A stretch of DNA of 15,828 nucleotides. It comes from JBECKR01 sp040235415 (GTDB taxonomy: Bacteria; Acidobacteriota; Polarisedimenticolia; Polarisedimenticolales; Polarisedimenticolaceae). How positions within the stretch are numbered: position 1 is the stretch's first letter; each line of letters opens with the position of its first letter. The notes below the pieces were generated by a model. The model ran no database searches. It was not told the origin of the DNA and saw only the letters and a program-made list of their open reading frames with translations. Of this stretch, positions 6,988 through 14,303 are shown in pieces. Position numbers and translations under genes: made by a program. The stretch covers positions 1-15,828 of the forward strand of contig JBECKR010000339.1 in assembly GCA_040235415.1 (NCBI GenBank), given 5' to 3'.

Positions 6988-9192
6988 TCAGGTGGTCCAG
7001 AGCCGCACCTCGTCGAACTCCGATCCCCAGCCCTCGCGACGGCTCGCCGGAAGGTAGTACCGCTCGGCGTACTCCCGGAGCATGCGGGCCGTCGAGAACC
7101 GCGGCGCGAGCGCCGCGAGGGCGTTCTTCATCCTCGCGATCCAGGCGACCGGTAGACCGGAGTCGGGATCCCTTCGGTAGAACTCCGGCACGATCTCGTC
7201 CGCGAGCACGCGGTACAGCGCGTCGGCGTCGGTCGCGTCCTCCTCCTCGGGGTTCGCCGGAGCCGCGACGTCGCCGATGACCCAGCCGTGGGAGGGGTCG
7301 TACCCCTCGCACCACCAGCCGTCCGGCACGCTGCAGTTCAGCCCGCCGTTCGCGGCGACCTTCATGCCGCTCGTGCCGCTCGCTTCCTGCGGCCGTCGCG
7401 GGTTGTTCAGCCAGAGATCGACGCCCTGGACCAGGAAGCGCGCGATTCGCATGTCGTAGTCTTCGAGGAACAGCACCCGGCCCTGGAAGTCCTGTGACTG
7501 CGCGATCCGGCAGATCTCGCGGATCAGGTTCTGTCCGGGGCGGTCGGCGGGATGCGCTTTCCCGGCGAACAGGATCTGCACCGCGCGGCCGCCGTCCGCC
7601 ACGATCCTCCGGAGCCGGTCGAGGTCCCGGAACATCAACGCGGCGCGCTTGTACGTCGCGAACCGGCGCGCGAAGCCGATGGTCAGGATCTCGGGGTCGA
7701 GCAAGCCCTCGACTCTCGCGAGCTCCTCGGGCGAGCGCCCGTGCCGCGCGAACTGCTGGCGAACCCTCTCTCGCGTGAAGAGCACCAGGCGCTTCTTCTG
7801 CTCGAGGTGGGCCTCCCACAGGTCGACGTCGGGGACCGCCCGCACGGCGTCCTCGAAGCCGGGCTCGAGCAACCGATCGAGGACGTCCGGTCCGACCTGC
7901 GCCTCGAGGAGACTCCGCATCTCCGGTCCGATCCACGATGCGACGTGCACGCCGTTCGTGACGTGTCCGACCGCGAGCCGTCCCGAGCCGGGCTCCGCCT
8001 TGAGGTGCCTCCACGTGTCGTTGGCGACCCGCCCGTGGAGCTCGCTGACGCCGTTGGTCTCGCTGCTGGTCCTGATCGCGAGCGCGGTAAGGTTGAACGC
8101 ACGATCCGAGCCGCCCGGATGGGCGATGCCGAGATCGAGCAGGGCGTCGACGCTGGTGCCGCACGCCCCCTCCCACGGTTCGAGATACCGCCGGACGAGC
8201 CCGCGGTCGAACGTCTCGTTCCCGGCCGGGACCGGGGTGTGCGTCGTGAACACCGCGTTCCCCGAGGTGCGACGCAGCGCCTCGTCGAACGGGATCCTCT
8301 CGCTCTGGACGCGCTCTCTGATCCGCTCGATCGACAGCAGCGCGGAGTGGCCTTCGTTCATGTGCCAGACGGACGGCCGGATGCCGAGCGCCCGCAGCAG
8401 CCGCACGCCTCCGACCCCGAGCAGGATCTCCTGGCACAGCCGCATCTCGCGCCCCTGGACGTAGAGGATGTGCGTGATCGGGCGGTCGGACTCGCGGTTC
8501 GCTCCGATGTCGGAATCGAGCAGCAGCACCGGGATGCGGCCGACCTGCGCCTTCCACGCCCGTACGCGGACCTGTCGGCCGGGGAGCTCGACACCGACCC
8601 GGAGCTCTCGGCCCTCCGCGTCAGCAACCGGAAGCACCGGCAGGCGGCGAAGATCGTAGTCCGGGTAGAAGTGCTGCTGAAAGCCGTCCGGGTCGATCGT
8701 CTGGCGGAAGTAGCCGCGGCGGTACATGAGGCCGATCCCGATCATCGGGACCCCCTCGTCGCTCGCGGACTTGCAGTGATCGCCGGAGAGGATCCCGAGG
8801 CCTCCCGAGTAGATCCCGACCGAGTCGTGCCAGCCGAACTCGGTCGAGAAGTAGGCGATCGGCCCTCCGCGGTAGTCGGGGTGCGTGCTCGGGAACCAGG
8901 CTTCACCGGCCCGCGCGAGGTACTGCTCGAACTCCTCGACGACCTCGTGGTACAGGGCCATGAAATCGCGGTCGATCAGGAGCTGGTCCCAGCGGTGGGG
9001 CTTGAGCGCGATCAGGAGCTGCACCGGGTTGCGGTAGCGCAGCCAGCGCGCCGAGTCGATCCTGGAGAACAACCGGTGGGCGCGCGGCGACCAGCTCCAC
9101 CACAGGTTGTAGATCAGACCGCGCAACCCGGCCAGCTCGATCGGGATCTCGAACTCGTGGGTGGGCAGCGTGGGAATCTCGGGCAGCCGCAT
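6988..9192 (-). CDS. glgP: Alpha-glucan (glycogen/maltodextrin) phosphorylase, GT35
   Basis: A 734-residue protein starts at ATG 9192, 7 nt after GGAG (9200-9203). It releases glucose-1-phosphate from the non-reducing ends of alpha-1,4-glucans. The N-terminal region (about 13-115) is the DUF3417-type domain of the short phosphorylases. AYFSTEFGWHDSVGIYSGGLGILSGDH (113-139) and HMNEGHSAL (277-285) are active-site segments. FARRFATYKRA (507-517) carries phosphate-binding residues. EASGTSGMKVAANGGLN (603-619) carries the PLP lysine K611. All expected motifs are intact and the length suits this subfamily. It has its own promoter and a leader hairpin. It is monocistronic here, with no glgA, glgB or glgC beside it. 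Confidence 0.93.
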   Translation of the reverse strand: MRLPEIPTLPTHEFEIPIELAGLRGLIYNLWWSWSPRAHRLFSRIDSARWLRYRNPVQLLIALKPHRWDQLLIDRDFMALYHEVVEEFEQYLARAGEAWFPSTHPDYRGGPIAYFSTEFGWHDSVGIYSGGLGILSGDHCKSASDEGVPMIGIGLMYRRGYFRQTIDPDGFQQHFYPDYDLRRLPVLPVADAEGRELRVGVELPGRQVRVRAWKAQVGRIPVLLLDSDIGANRESDRPITHILYVQGREMRLCQEILLGVGGVRLLRALGIRPSVWHMNEGHSALLSIERIRERVQSERIPFDEALRRTSGNAVFTTHTPVPAGNETFDRGLVRRYLEPWEGACGTSVDALLDLGIAHPGGSDRAFNLTALAIRTSSETNGVSELHGRVANDTWRHLKAEPGSGRLAVGHVTNGVHVASWIGPEMRSLLEAQVGPDVLDRLLEPGFEDAVRAVPDVDLWEAHLEQKKRLVLFTRERVRQQFARHGRSPEELARVEGLLDPEILTIGFARRFATYKRAALMFRDLDRLRRIVADGGRAVQILFAGKAHPADRPGQNLIREICRIAQSQDFQGRVLFLEDYDMRIARFLVQGVDLWLNNPRRPQEASGTSGMKVAANGGLNCSVPDGWWCEGYDPSHGWVIGDVAAPANPEEEDATDADALYRVLADEIVPEFYRRDPDSGLPVAWIARMKNALAALAPRFSTARMLREYAERYYLPASRREGWGSEFDEVRLWTT

Positions 9193-9222
9193 TCGCTCGC
9201 TCCGCTCGACGTCGTTCGGGAC

Positions 9223-9249
9223 GCGCCGCCCGCGGATCGCGGGCGGCGC
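9223..9249 (-). repeat. Perfect GC-rich hairpin in the glgP 5' leader
   Basis: Arms CGCCGCCCGCG (9224-9234) and CGCGGGCGGCG (9238-9248) are exact inverted repeats around a 3-nt loop, and a further G-C pair (9223/9249) makes 12 bp. It begins within a few bases of the predicted glgP transcription start and ends about 30 nt before the ATG. No U tract follows, so it is not a standard terminator. Confidence 0.7.
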
Positions 9250-9257
9250 ATCGTTGC

Positions 9258-9287
9258 AGTGTACCGACAGCCGTCGCGGGGCGCCAA
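9258..9287 (-). promoter_or_regulatory. Candidate sigma70 promoter for glgP
   Basis: On the minus strand TTGGCG (9287-9282), an 18-nt spacer and TACACT (9263-9258) precede the leader hairpin. The predicted start is near 9251. Confidence 0.5.
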
Positions 9288-9291
9288 GGGG

Positions 9292-9320
9292 TTGCGACCG
9301 CGGTTGCGGGGGGCTAGCCT
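9292..9320 (+). promoter_or_regulatory. Candidate sigma70-like promoter for the exonuclease gene
   Basis: TTGCGA (9292-9297), a 17-nt spacer and TAGCCT (9315-9320) lie about 20 nt before the GTG start. The -35 box is 4 nt from that of the divergent glgP promoter. Confidence 0.4.
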
Positions 9321-9341
9321 TGCCGGGCCCCCGGAGGCCAC

Positions 9342-10130
9342 GTGAACCTCTCGCTGTCCCGATCGCTCGCCCTGTTCGACCTCGAGACGACCGGCCTCGA
9401 CCCGGCGTCCGACCGGATCGTCGAGATCGCGGTGCTCCGGATCGATCCGGACGGCGGACGCGAGCGCTTCCGGCGGCTCCTCGACCCCGGACGGCCGATC
9501 CCGCCCGAGGCGAGCGCGGTGCACGGGATCCGCGACGCGGACGTCCGAGGACAGCCGCGCTTCGCCGACATCCGGGACGAGCTGCTCGCCTTCCTGCGCG
9601 ACTCGGATCTCGGAGGATTCGGGGTGGCGCGTTTCGACCTGCCACTGCTCGAGCGCGAGGTCCGCGAGGCCGGAGGCGACCTGCGCCTCGCGGAGCGGCG
9701 CGTCGTCGACGTCCTCACGATCTTCCATCGCAAGGAGCGACGGGACCTGAGCGCGGCGCTGCGGTTCTACTGCGGGCGGGAGCACGACGGCGCGCACGGC
9801 GCCGCGGCGGACGTCGAGGCGACCGCCGACGTCCTCGAGGCTCAGCTCGAGCGCTACGCCGAGCTTCCACGCGATACCGCCGGCCTCGACGCGTGGTGCA
9901 ACCCGGCTCCGCCGGGCGCGGTCGACCGCGCCGGAAAGTTCGTCTGGAAGGGCCGCGAGGTGGTCTTCGCGTTCGGGAAGAACCAAGGCCGCACGCTGCG
10001 CGAGGTCGCGAGCAGCGACCGCGGCTATCTGGAGTGGATCGCGCGCTCCGATTTTCCGGAGGACGCCCGCCGCGTCGTCCGCGAGGCCCTCGCCGGCCGT
10101 CTGCCCGACCCTCCCGATCAGTCGACGTAG
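9342..10130 (+). CDS. DnaQ-fold 3'-5' exonuclease with an ExoX-like C-terminal domain
   Basis: A 262-residue protein starts at GTG 9342, 4 nt after GGAGG (9333-9337). Residues about 8-172 form a DEDD exonuclease domain: Exo I DLETTGLD (Asp13, Glu15), Exo II FGVARFDLPLLE (Asp99) and Exo III HGAAADVEAT (His152, Asp157), giving a DEDDh site. The usual HNxxFD of motif II is altered to GVARFD, keeping the catalytic Asp. Residues about 203-250 (VVFAFGKNQGRTLREVASSDRGYLEWI) match the ExoX-like C-terminal module, thought to aid DNA binding. The likely role is trimming or proofreading single-stranded DNA ends in repair. It is too divergent to call the replicative epsilon subunit. Its stop overlaps the converging sulfatase gene by 13 nt. 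Confidence 0.85.
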   Translation: MNLSLSRSLALFDLETTGLDPASDRIVEIAVLRIDPDGGRERFRRLLDPGRPIPPEASAVHGIRDADVRGQPRFADIRDELLAFLRDSDLGGFGVARFDLPLLEREVREAGGDLRLAERRVVDVLTIFHRKERRDLSAALRFYCGREHDGAHGAAADVEATADVLEAQLERYAELPRDTAGLDAWCNPAPPGAVDRAGKFVWKGREVVFAFGKNQGRTLREVASSDRGYLEWIARSDFPEDARRVVREALAGRLPDPPDQST

Positions 10131-11479
10131 CCCAACGAGCGCAGGTGCTTCGCGCTCTCGTCGTCGATCCGCTCGGCCGGAGCGTCGTCGAACGACGCGA
10201 GGCCGGCGGTGACGTTCCGCATCCAGGCCGTGAGCGCCTCCGACGGCTGCTCGTGGGGCTTCGCGAGGTCGTGCAGCTCCCCGGGGTCGACGGCGAGGTC
10301 GAAGCGGCGCGTGACCTTGCCCTGGAAGCGGAAGATTTCCTTGACGCTTCCGTGGATCAGGCCGACCTCGAGCAGCCCGGCCCGCCGGGCGAGGTCCGAG
10401 TCGTGCTTCGAGAGCACGGCCCCGCGATGCGTCTGATAGAACGTGACGCGGTCGGAGGGATCCGCGCGGCCGCCATCCAGCACCGCGCTCCAGTCGTACC
10501 CCTCGAACTCCCGCGGCGGATCGATCCCGAGCAGACGGAGCACCGTCGGCGCGAGGTCGATCAGGAGCGCGGGCTTGCCGACGGAGGAGGGCGCGAGGTG
10601 ACCCTGCCAGGTGATCGACATCGGAACCCGCAGCGTGGTCTCGAACAGGTTCCGGCCGTGCCCCCAGTAGTCGTGCTCGCCGAGGCTCTCGCCGTGGTCC
10701 GAGGCGAACACGAACATCGGGTCGTGGAGGCGCTTGCCGAGCTCGCGCACGAGCCGTCCCACGGCGTCGTCGACGAACGCGATCTCGGTGTCGTAGCGAT
10801 CCGCCGCGGCCACGTTCCCCTTCTTGATGCCGAGGCGGTCCATGTACGCTTCCCACAGCCGATAGGGGGCGTGCGGCTCGACGTAGTGCACCCACACGAA
10901 GACCGGCTTGCCGTCGTCGCGGCGATCGCCGTCGAGCCAGTCGAGCGCCTGCTCGTTGATGTCCTCGGCGGTCGCCTCGCTGCGGATGAGGCCGAACCAG
11001 CGCGCGCGGGTGAGCACCTCGGCGTAGTGGTCGAAGTGCTCGCCGAGACCGCTGAGCTTGTCGCGCAGCGTCCAGTTGCCGACGAACGCCGCCGTCCGGT
11101 AGCCGGAGTAGCGCAACTCCTTCGGGAGCGACGCGAGGCCGGACCGGATCCTGAGCCCGTTGCGCGTCGAGCCGTGCTCCTGAGGCTCGCGCGACGTGAT
11201 CATGGAGCACAGCGACGGGCTGGTCAGGGGCTCGACGGTGCGCGCGTCGTCGAAGCGGACGCCTTCCCGGATCAGGCGATCGAGGTTCGGCGACGTCGGC
11301 CGGCCGTAGCCGTAGACCGACATGTGGTCGGAACGGAGCGTATCGATCGTGATCAGGACGACGTCGGGGCGGTCGCCGCGCCGCGACGGCGCGGCGGATC
11401 CGGGACCGAAGGACAGCGCGCTCGCCGCGGCTACCACCGCGATCAGGCACGTCCGCACGGAGCGACCGCGTCGCGACAT
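10118..11479 (-). CDS. Sulfatase-fold protein of the alkaline phosphatase superfamily, lacking the formylglycine motif
   Basis: A 453-residue protein starts at ATG 11479, 4 nt after GGAGGGAG (11484-11491). Residues 1-30 look like a signal peptide ending near GSAA, so export is likely. PDVVLITIDTLRSDHMSVYGYGRPTSPNLDRLIREGVRF (38-76) is the classic sulfatase/phosphodiesterase opening with a metal-binding Asp46. FASDHGESLGEHDYWGHG (258-275) carries the second metal site (Asp261, His262). Where FGly sulfatases carry C/S-x-P-x-R, this protein has PLTSPSLCSM; Thr86 is the probable nucleophile, and the Arg is absent. It may therefore be a phosphatase, phosphodiesterase or phosphoglycerol-transferase-like enzyme. 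The tail LRSLGYVD is common in this subgroup. trmK lies 50 nt upstream on the same strand. Confidence 0.85.
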   Translation of the reverse strand: MSRRGRSVRTCLIAVVAAASALSFGPGSAAPSRRGDRPDVVLITIDTLRSDHMSVYGYGRPTSPNLDRLIREGVRFDDARTVEPLTSPSLCSMITSREPQEHGSTRNGLRIRSGLASLPKELRYSGYRTAAFVGNWTLRDKLSGLGEHFDHYAEVLTRARWFGLIRSEATAEDINEQALDWLDGDRRDDGKPVFVWVHYVEPHAPYRLWEAYMDRLGIKKGNVAAADRYDTEIAFVDDAVGRLVRELGKRLHDPMFVFASDHGESLGEHDYWGHGRNLFETTLRVPMSITWQGHLAPSSVGKPALLIDLAPTVLRLLGIDPPREFEGYDWSAVLDGGRADPSDRVTFYQTHRGAVLSKHDSDLARRAGLLEVGLIHGSVKEIFRFQGKVTRRFDLAVDPGELHDLAKPHEQPSEALTAWMRNVTAGLASFDDAPAERIDDESAKHLRSLGYVD

Positions 11480-11529
11480 CGATCTCCCTCCGAAACTCCG
11501 GCGCCGCCGGTCCGACGCTCCCCTGCCGG

Positions 11530-12288
11530 TCAATATACCCCACCGTACTGGCGCCGTCGGAGGTGCGCCAGGATGCGCAGCGCCCGCTCGAGCGCGAGCA
11601 GCGCCGCCCGTCGCCCCCGGCCCGCGGCGGGTCCGTCGAGGATCGCCTTCGCGGCGGCGGCGCGGCGGCGCCAGTGCGCGCGGACCTCGGGCAGGCCGCT
11701 GGCGAGCAGAACGGGCCCGGCCTCGAGCACGTCGTCGGGGGTCAAGCCAGCGGGCGGCGGCTCGGGCGGAGCCGGGCCGCGGGGATCGGCCGCGAGGACG
11801 ACGTGGTCGCGGCGGCTCCCGCGAACCAGGGTCTCGTCGACGATCGCGAAACCGCGCCGGACGAGGAAGCGCCGGACGAGATGCGGCTCGGTTTGCGGCT
11901 GCAGAACGAGCCGGGCCGGCGCGAGCGCATCGAGCGCGGGCGTGTCCAGGATCCGGACGATCGACCGCGCACCGAGACCCGCCACGACGACGACGTCGAT
12001 ACGGTCGTTCTCGGACAGGGCCGCGAGACCGTCGCCGGCGCGCAGATCGAGACGATCCCGCGGGTCGCCGCGCGACGACAGCCGGCCGCGAAGCGCCGCG
12101 AGTCTCGCCGCGTCGCGCTCGGTCGCGATGCAGCGCGCCGCGCGCCCGGACTCGAGAAGCAGGACCGGTAGCAAGCCGTGGTCGCTGCCGACGTCCGCGA
12201 CGCGCGAGCCCCGGGGCACGAGCTCCGCCACGGCCCGGAGCCGTTCGCGCGGCGTCGCTGCGATCCGTTCCCGCATCCTCCCGAGCAT
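11530..12288 (-). CDS. trmK: TrmK-like tRNA (adenine22-N1)-methyltransferase
   Basis: A 252-residue protein is drawn from ATG 12288. TTG 12321 and ATG 12276 are also possible: the TTG would overlap the divergent speA -35 box, and the GGGAGG before 12276 is too close. The SAM-binding motif is VADVGSDHGLLPVLLLESG (30-48), nearly diagnostic of TrmK. CIATERDAARL (53-63) is motif II. VVAGLGARSIVRIL (101-114) matches the family GMGG region, and LVLQPQTEPHLVRRFL (127-142) continues the fold. The family methylates N1 of A22 in the tRNA D loop. The C-terminal part is Arg/Ala-rich and probably helical, like the coiled-coil extension of TrmK. The last codons contain a possible -10 (TATATT) for the downstream sulfatase-fold gene, with which it may share an operon. 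Confidence 0.82.
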   Translation of the reverse strand: MLGRMRERIAATPRERLRAVAELVPRGSRVADVGSDHGLLPVLLLESGRAARCIATERDAARLAALRGRLSSRGDPRDRLDLRAGDGLAALSENDRIDVVVVAGLGARSIVRILDTPALDALAPARLVLQPQTEPHLVRRFLVRRGFAIVDETLVRGSRRDHVVLAADPRGPAPPEPPPAGLTPDDVLEAGPVLLASGLPEVRAHWRRRAAAAKAILDGPAAGRGRRAALLALERALRILAHLRRRQYGGVY

Positions 12289-12314
12289 AGCGCGGCGGCT
12301 GGCGAACCGCGTCC

Positions 12315-12342
12315 TTGCCAAGCCGACGACGCGTTCTATAAT
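12315..12342 (+). promoter_or_regulatory. Strong candidate sigma70 promoter for speA
   Basis: TTGCCA (12315-12320), a 16-nt spacer and a perfect TATAAT (12337-12342) precede speA, with a leader of about 50 nt. This is the best -10 box in the window and predicts strong expression. Confidence 0.65.
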
Positions 12343-12398
12343 TCGCTTTTTCCGACAGAGCGAGACGCGCTGCCGGGGCCCGTCGGGCGGGGGTGTCG

Positions 12399-14303
12399 AT
12401 GAACGTTCCGGCCACGGACCGCTTCACCGTGGACAACGCCGTGGAGATCTACGGCATCGACCACTGGGGAAACGGGTATCTCGCGATCCGCGACAACGGT
12501 GACCTCGTGGTGTCGCCGACGCGTGACTCGAGCCGCGCGATCGACGTGCTCGAGGTGGTCGAGAGCCTGAGGGCCCGGGACGTCCGCACGCCGGTGCTGC
12601 TGCGATTCCCTCAGCTTCTCGAGAGCCAGGTCAACGAGCTGTGTCGCGCGTTTCAGAATTCGATCGACGAGTTCCGGTACGCGGGCCGCTACCAGCCGGT
12701 GTTCCCGATCAAGGTCAACCACCACCGTGGGGTCGTCAACGGCCTGGCGGCGGCGGGGTGGAAGCACGGTCTCGGACTGGAGGCCGGGAGCCGGCCCGAG
12801 CTCATGGCTGCCGCCTCGCTCCCCGTCGCCGAGGGCTCGCTGCTGATCTGCAACGGCTACAAGGACTCCGACTACCTCGCGACCGCCGCGATGGCGACCC
12901 GCATGGGGCGCGAGGTCGTCGTCGTTCTCGAGAAGCCGTTCGAGCTCGAGCAGTACCTCGAGCTCGCGAAGACCGAGACGTCGCTTCCGCTCGTCGGGAT
13001 GCGGATCAAGCTCCAGGCCCGCGGTTCGGGACTTTGGGAGAAGTCCGGCGGAGTGGCCTCCAAGTTCGGCCTGACGACTCTGCAGGTGATGCGGGCGATC
13101 GAGCAGCTGTCGTCGGCCGGCCTGATCGATCGCTTCGCGCTCCTGCACTTCCACATCGGTAGCCAGATCACCGAGATCCGGAAGGTCAAGGTCGCGGTTC
13201 GCGAGGCGGCCCGTATCTACGCGAAGGTCCGGAAGCTCGGTGTCAACATCCGGTACCTCGACGTCGGCGGCGGGCTCGGGGTCGACTACGACGGATCGCG
13301 GACGTCCTCGGACGCCTCGGTGAACTACTCCGTCCAGGAGTACGCGAACGACGTCGTGTTCGGCATCCACGAGACCTGCGAGGAGGAGCACGTCCCCGCT
13401 CCCACGATCGTGAGCGAGTCCGGTCGGATGCTCTCCGCCTATCACAGCCTGCTCGTGACGGACGTGCGCAGCGTCATCTCCGGGATCGAGCCGCCGCCTC
13501 CCCTCAACGGGGACGAGCCTCAGGTGATCCTCGACATGGCCGAGGCCGCCCGCGGCATCTCCGTCAAGAACTACCGCGAGGCGTACCACGACGCGCTCGA
13601 GTATCGCGACCAGATGAACAGCATGTTCAACCTCGGTCTGATCGAGCTGAGCGACCGTGCCAAGGGGGAGGCGCTGTTCTGGGAGATCGCCGGCAAAGCG
13701 GTTCGGTTCTCGAAGAACTCGAAGTACGTCTCGGACGAGTTCGTGGAGCTGGAATCGAAGCTCCACGACAAGTACATCTGCAACTTCTCCGTCTTCCAGT
13801 CCCTGCCCGACCACTGGGCGCTCGATCAGCTTTTCCCCGTCATGCCGATCCACCGCCTGAACGAGAACCCGGTCGTTCGCGCGACGCTCGTCGACATCAC
13901 CTGCGACTCCGACGGCGAGGTCGACAAGTTCGTGGATCTCAAGGACATCAAGGACGTCCTGGAGGTCCACCCGCTCCGTTCCGGCGAGCGCTACTACCTC
14001 GGGTTCCTGCTGATCGGCGCGTATCAGGACACGATGGGAGACGTCCACAACCTGTTCGGACGGGTGCACGAGGCGGAGGTGCTGCTGGATCCCGCCGGCA
14101 AGGCGGTCGTCCGCAACGTCCGCCGCGGCGAACGCGCCCGCGACACCCTCTCGCACTTCGGCTATCACGAGGAGCGGCTGCTCTCCGGGGTGCAGGCGAA
14201 TCTGAGGGAACGCCTCCAGCGCGGCGAGATCGACCCGGGGCTGGCGGACGAGCTTCTCGACGAGTACCGCCGGCGACTCGACCAGTACACCTATCTCGAC
14301 TGA
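12399..14303 (+). CDS. speA: Biosynthetic arginine decarboxylase
   Basis: A 634-residue protein from ATG 12399; a GTG two codons earlier is in frame but less likely, and the SD is only a G-rich stretch. It decarboxylates arginine to agmatine, the first step of one polyamine pathway. The N-terminus contains the fold-III opening WGNGYLAI. The PLP lysine is K105 in VFPIKVNHH. The alanine-racemase-like barrel carries FHIGSQI and DVGGGLGVDYDGS, which bind PLP phosphate. Cys502 in DITCDSDG is the catalytic cysteine of the C-terminal beta domain. Length equals the family (about 630-660). No agmatinase or agmatine deiminase gene is adjacent. It is a single-gene unit whose stop overlaps the converging protease gene by 13 nt. 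Confidence 0.95.
   Translation: MNVPATDRFTVDNAVEIYGIDHWGNGYLAIRDNGDLVVSPTRDSSRAIDVLEVVESLRARDVRTPVLLRFPQLLESQVNELCRAFQNSIDEFRYAGRYQPVFPIKVNHHRGVVNGLAAAGWKHGLGLEAGSRPELMAAASLPVAEGSLLICNGYKDSDYLATAAMATRMGREVVVVLEKPFELEQYLELAKTETSLPLVGMRIKLQARGSGLWEKSGGVASKFGLTTLQVMRAIEQLSSAGLIDRFALLHFHIGSQITEIRKVKVAVREAARIYAKVRKLGVNIRYLDVGGGLGVDYDGSRTSSDASVNYSVQEYANDVVFGIHETCEEEHVPAPTIVSESGRMLSAYHSLLVTDVRSVISGIEPPPPLNGDEPQVILDMAEAARGISVKNYREAYHDALEYRDQMNSMFNLGLIELSDRAKGEALFWEIAGKAVRFSKNSKYVSDEFVELESKLHDKYICNFSVFQSLPDHWALDQLFPVMPIHRLNENPVVRATLVDITCDSDGEVDKFVDLKDIKDVLEVHPLRSGERYYLGFLLIGAYQDTMGDVHNLFGRVHEAEVLLDPAGKAVVRNVRRGERARDTLSHFGYHEERLLSGVQANLRERLQRGEIDPGLADELLDEYRRRLDQYTYLD

Noticed and set aside
12276..12321. 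Alternative trmK starts at TTG 12321 and ATG 12276
   Set aside because: TTG 12321 overlaps the speA -35 region and lacks an SD; ATG 12276 has GGGAGG directly adjacent with no spacing. Neither can be excluded.
12343..12398. Riboswitch or attenuator in the speA leader
   Set aside because: Only about 50 nt with no terminator-like stem or known aptamer pattern.
9161..12502. A plus-strand open frame of more than 1,100 codons across the exonuclease, sulfatase-fold and trmK genes
   Set aside because: Composition is Arg/Pro-rich low-complexity with no domain; it is a shadow of well-supported genes.
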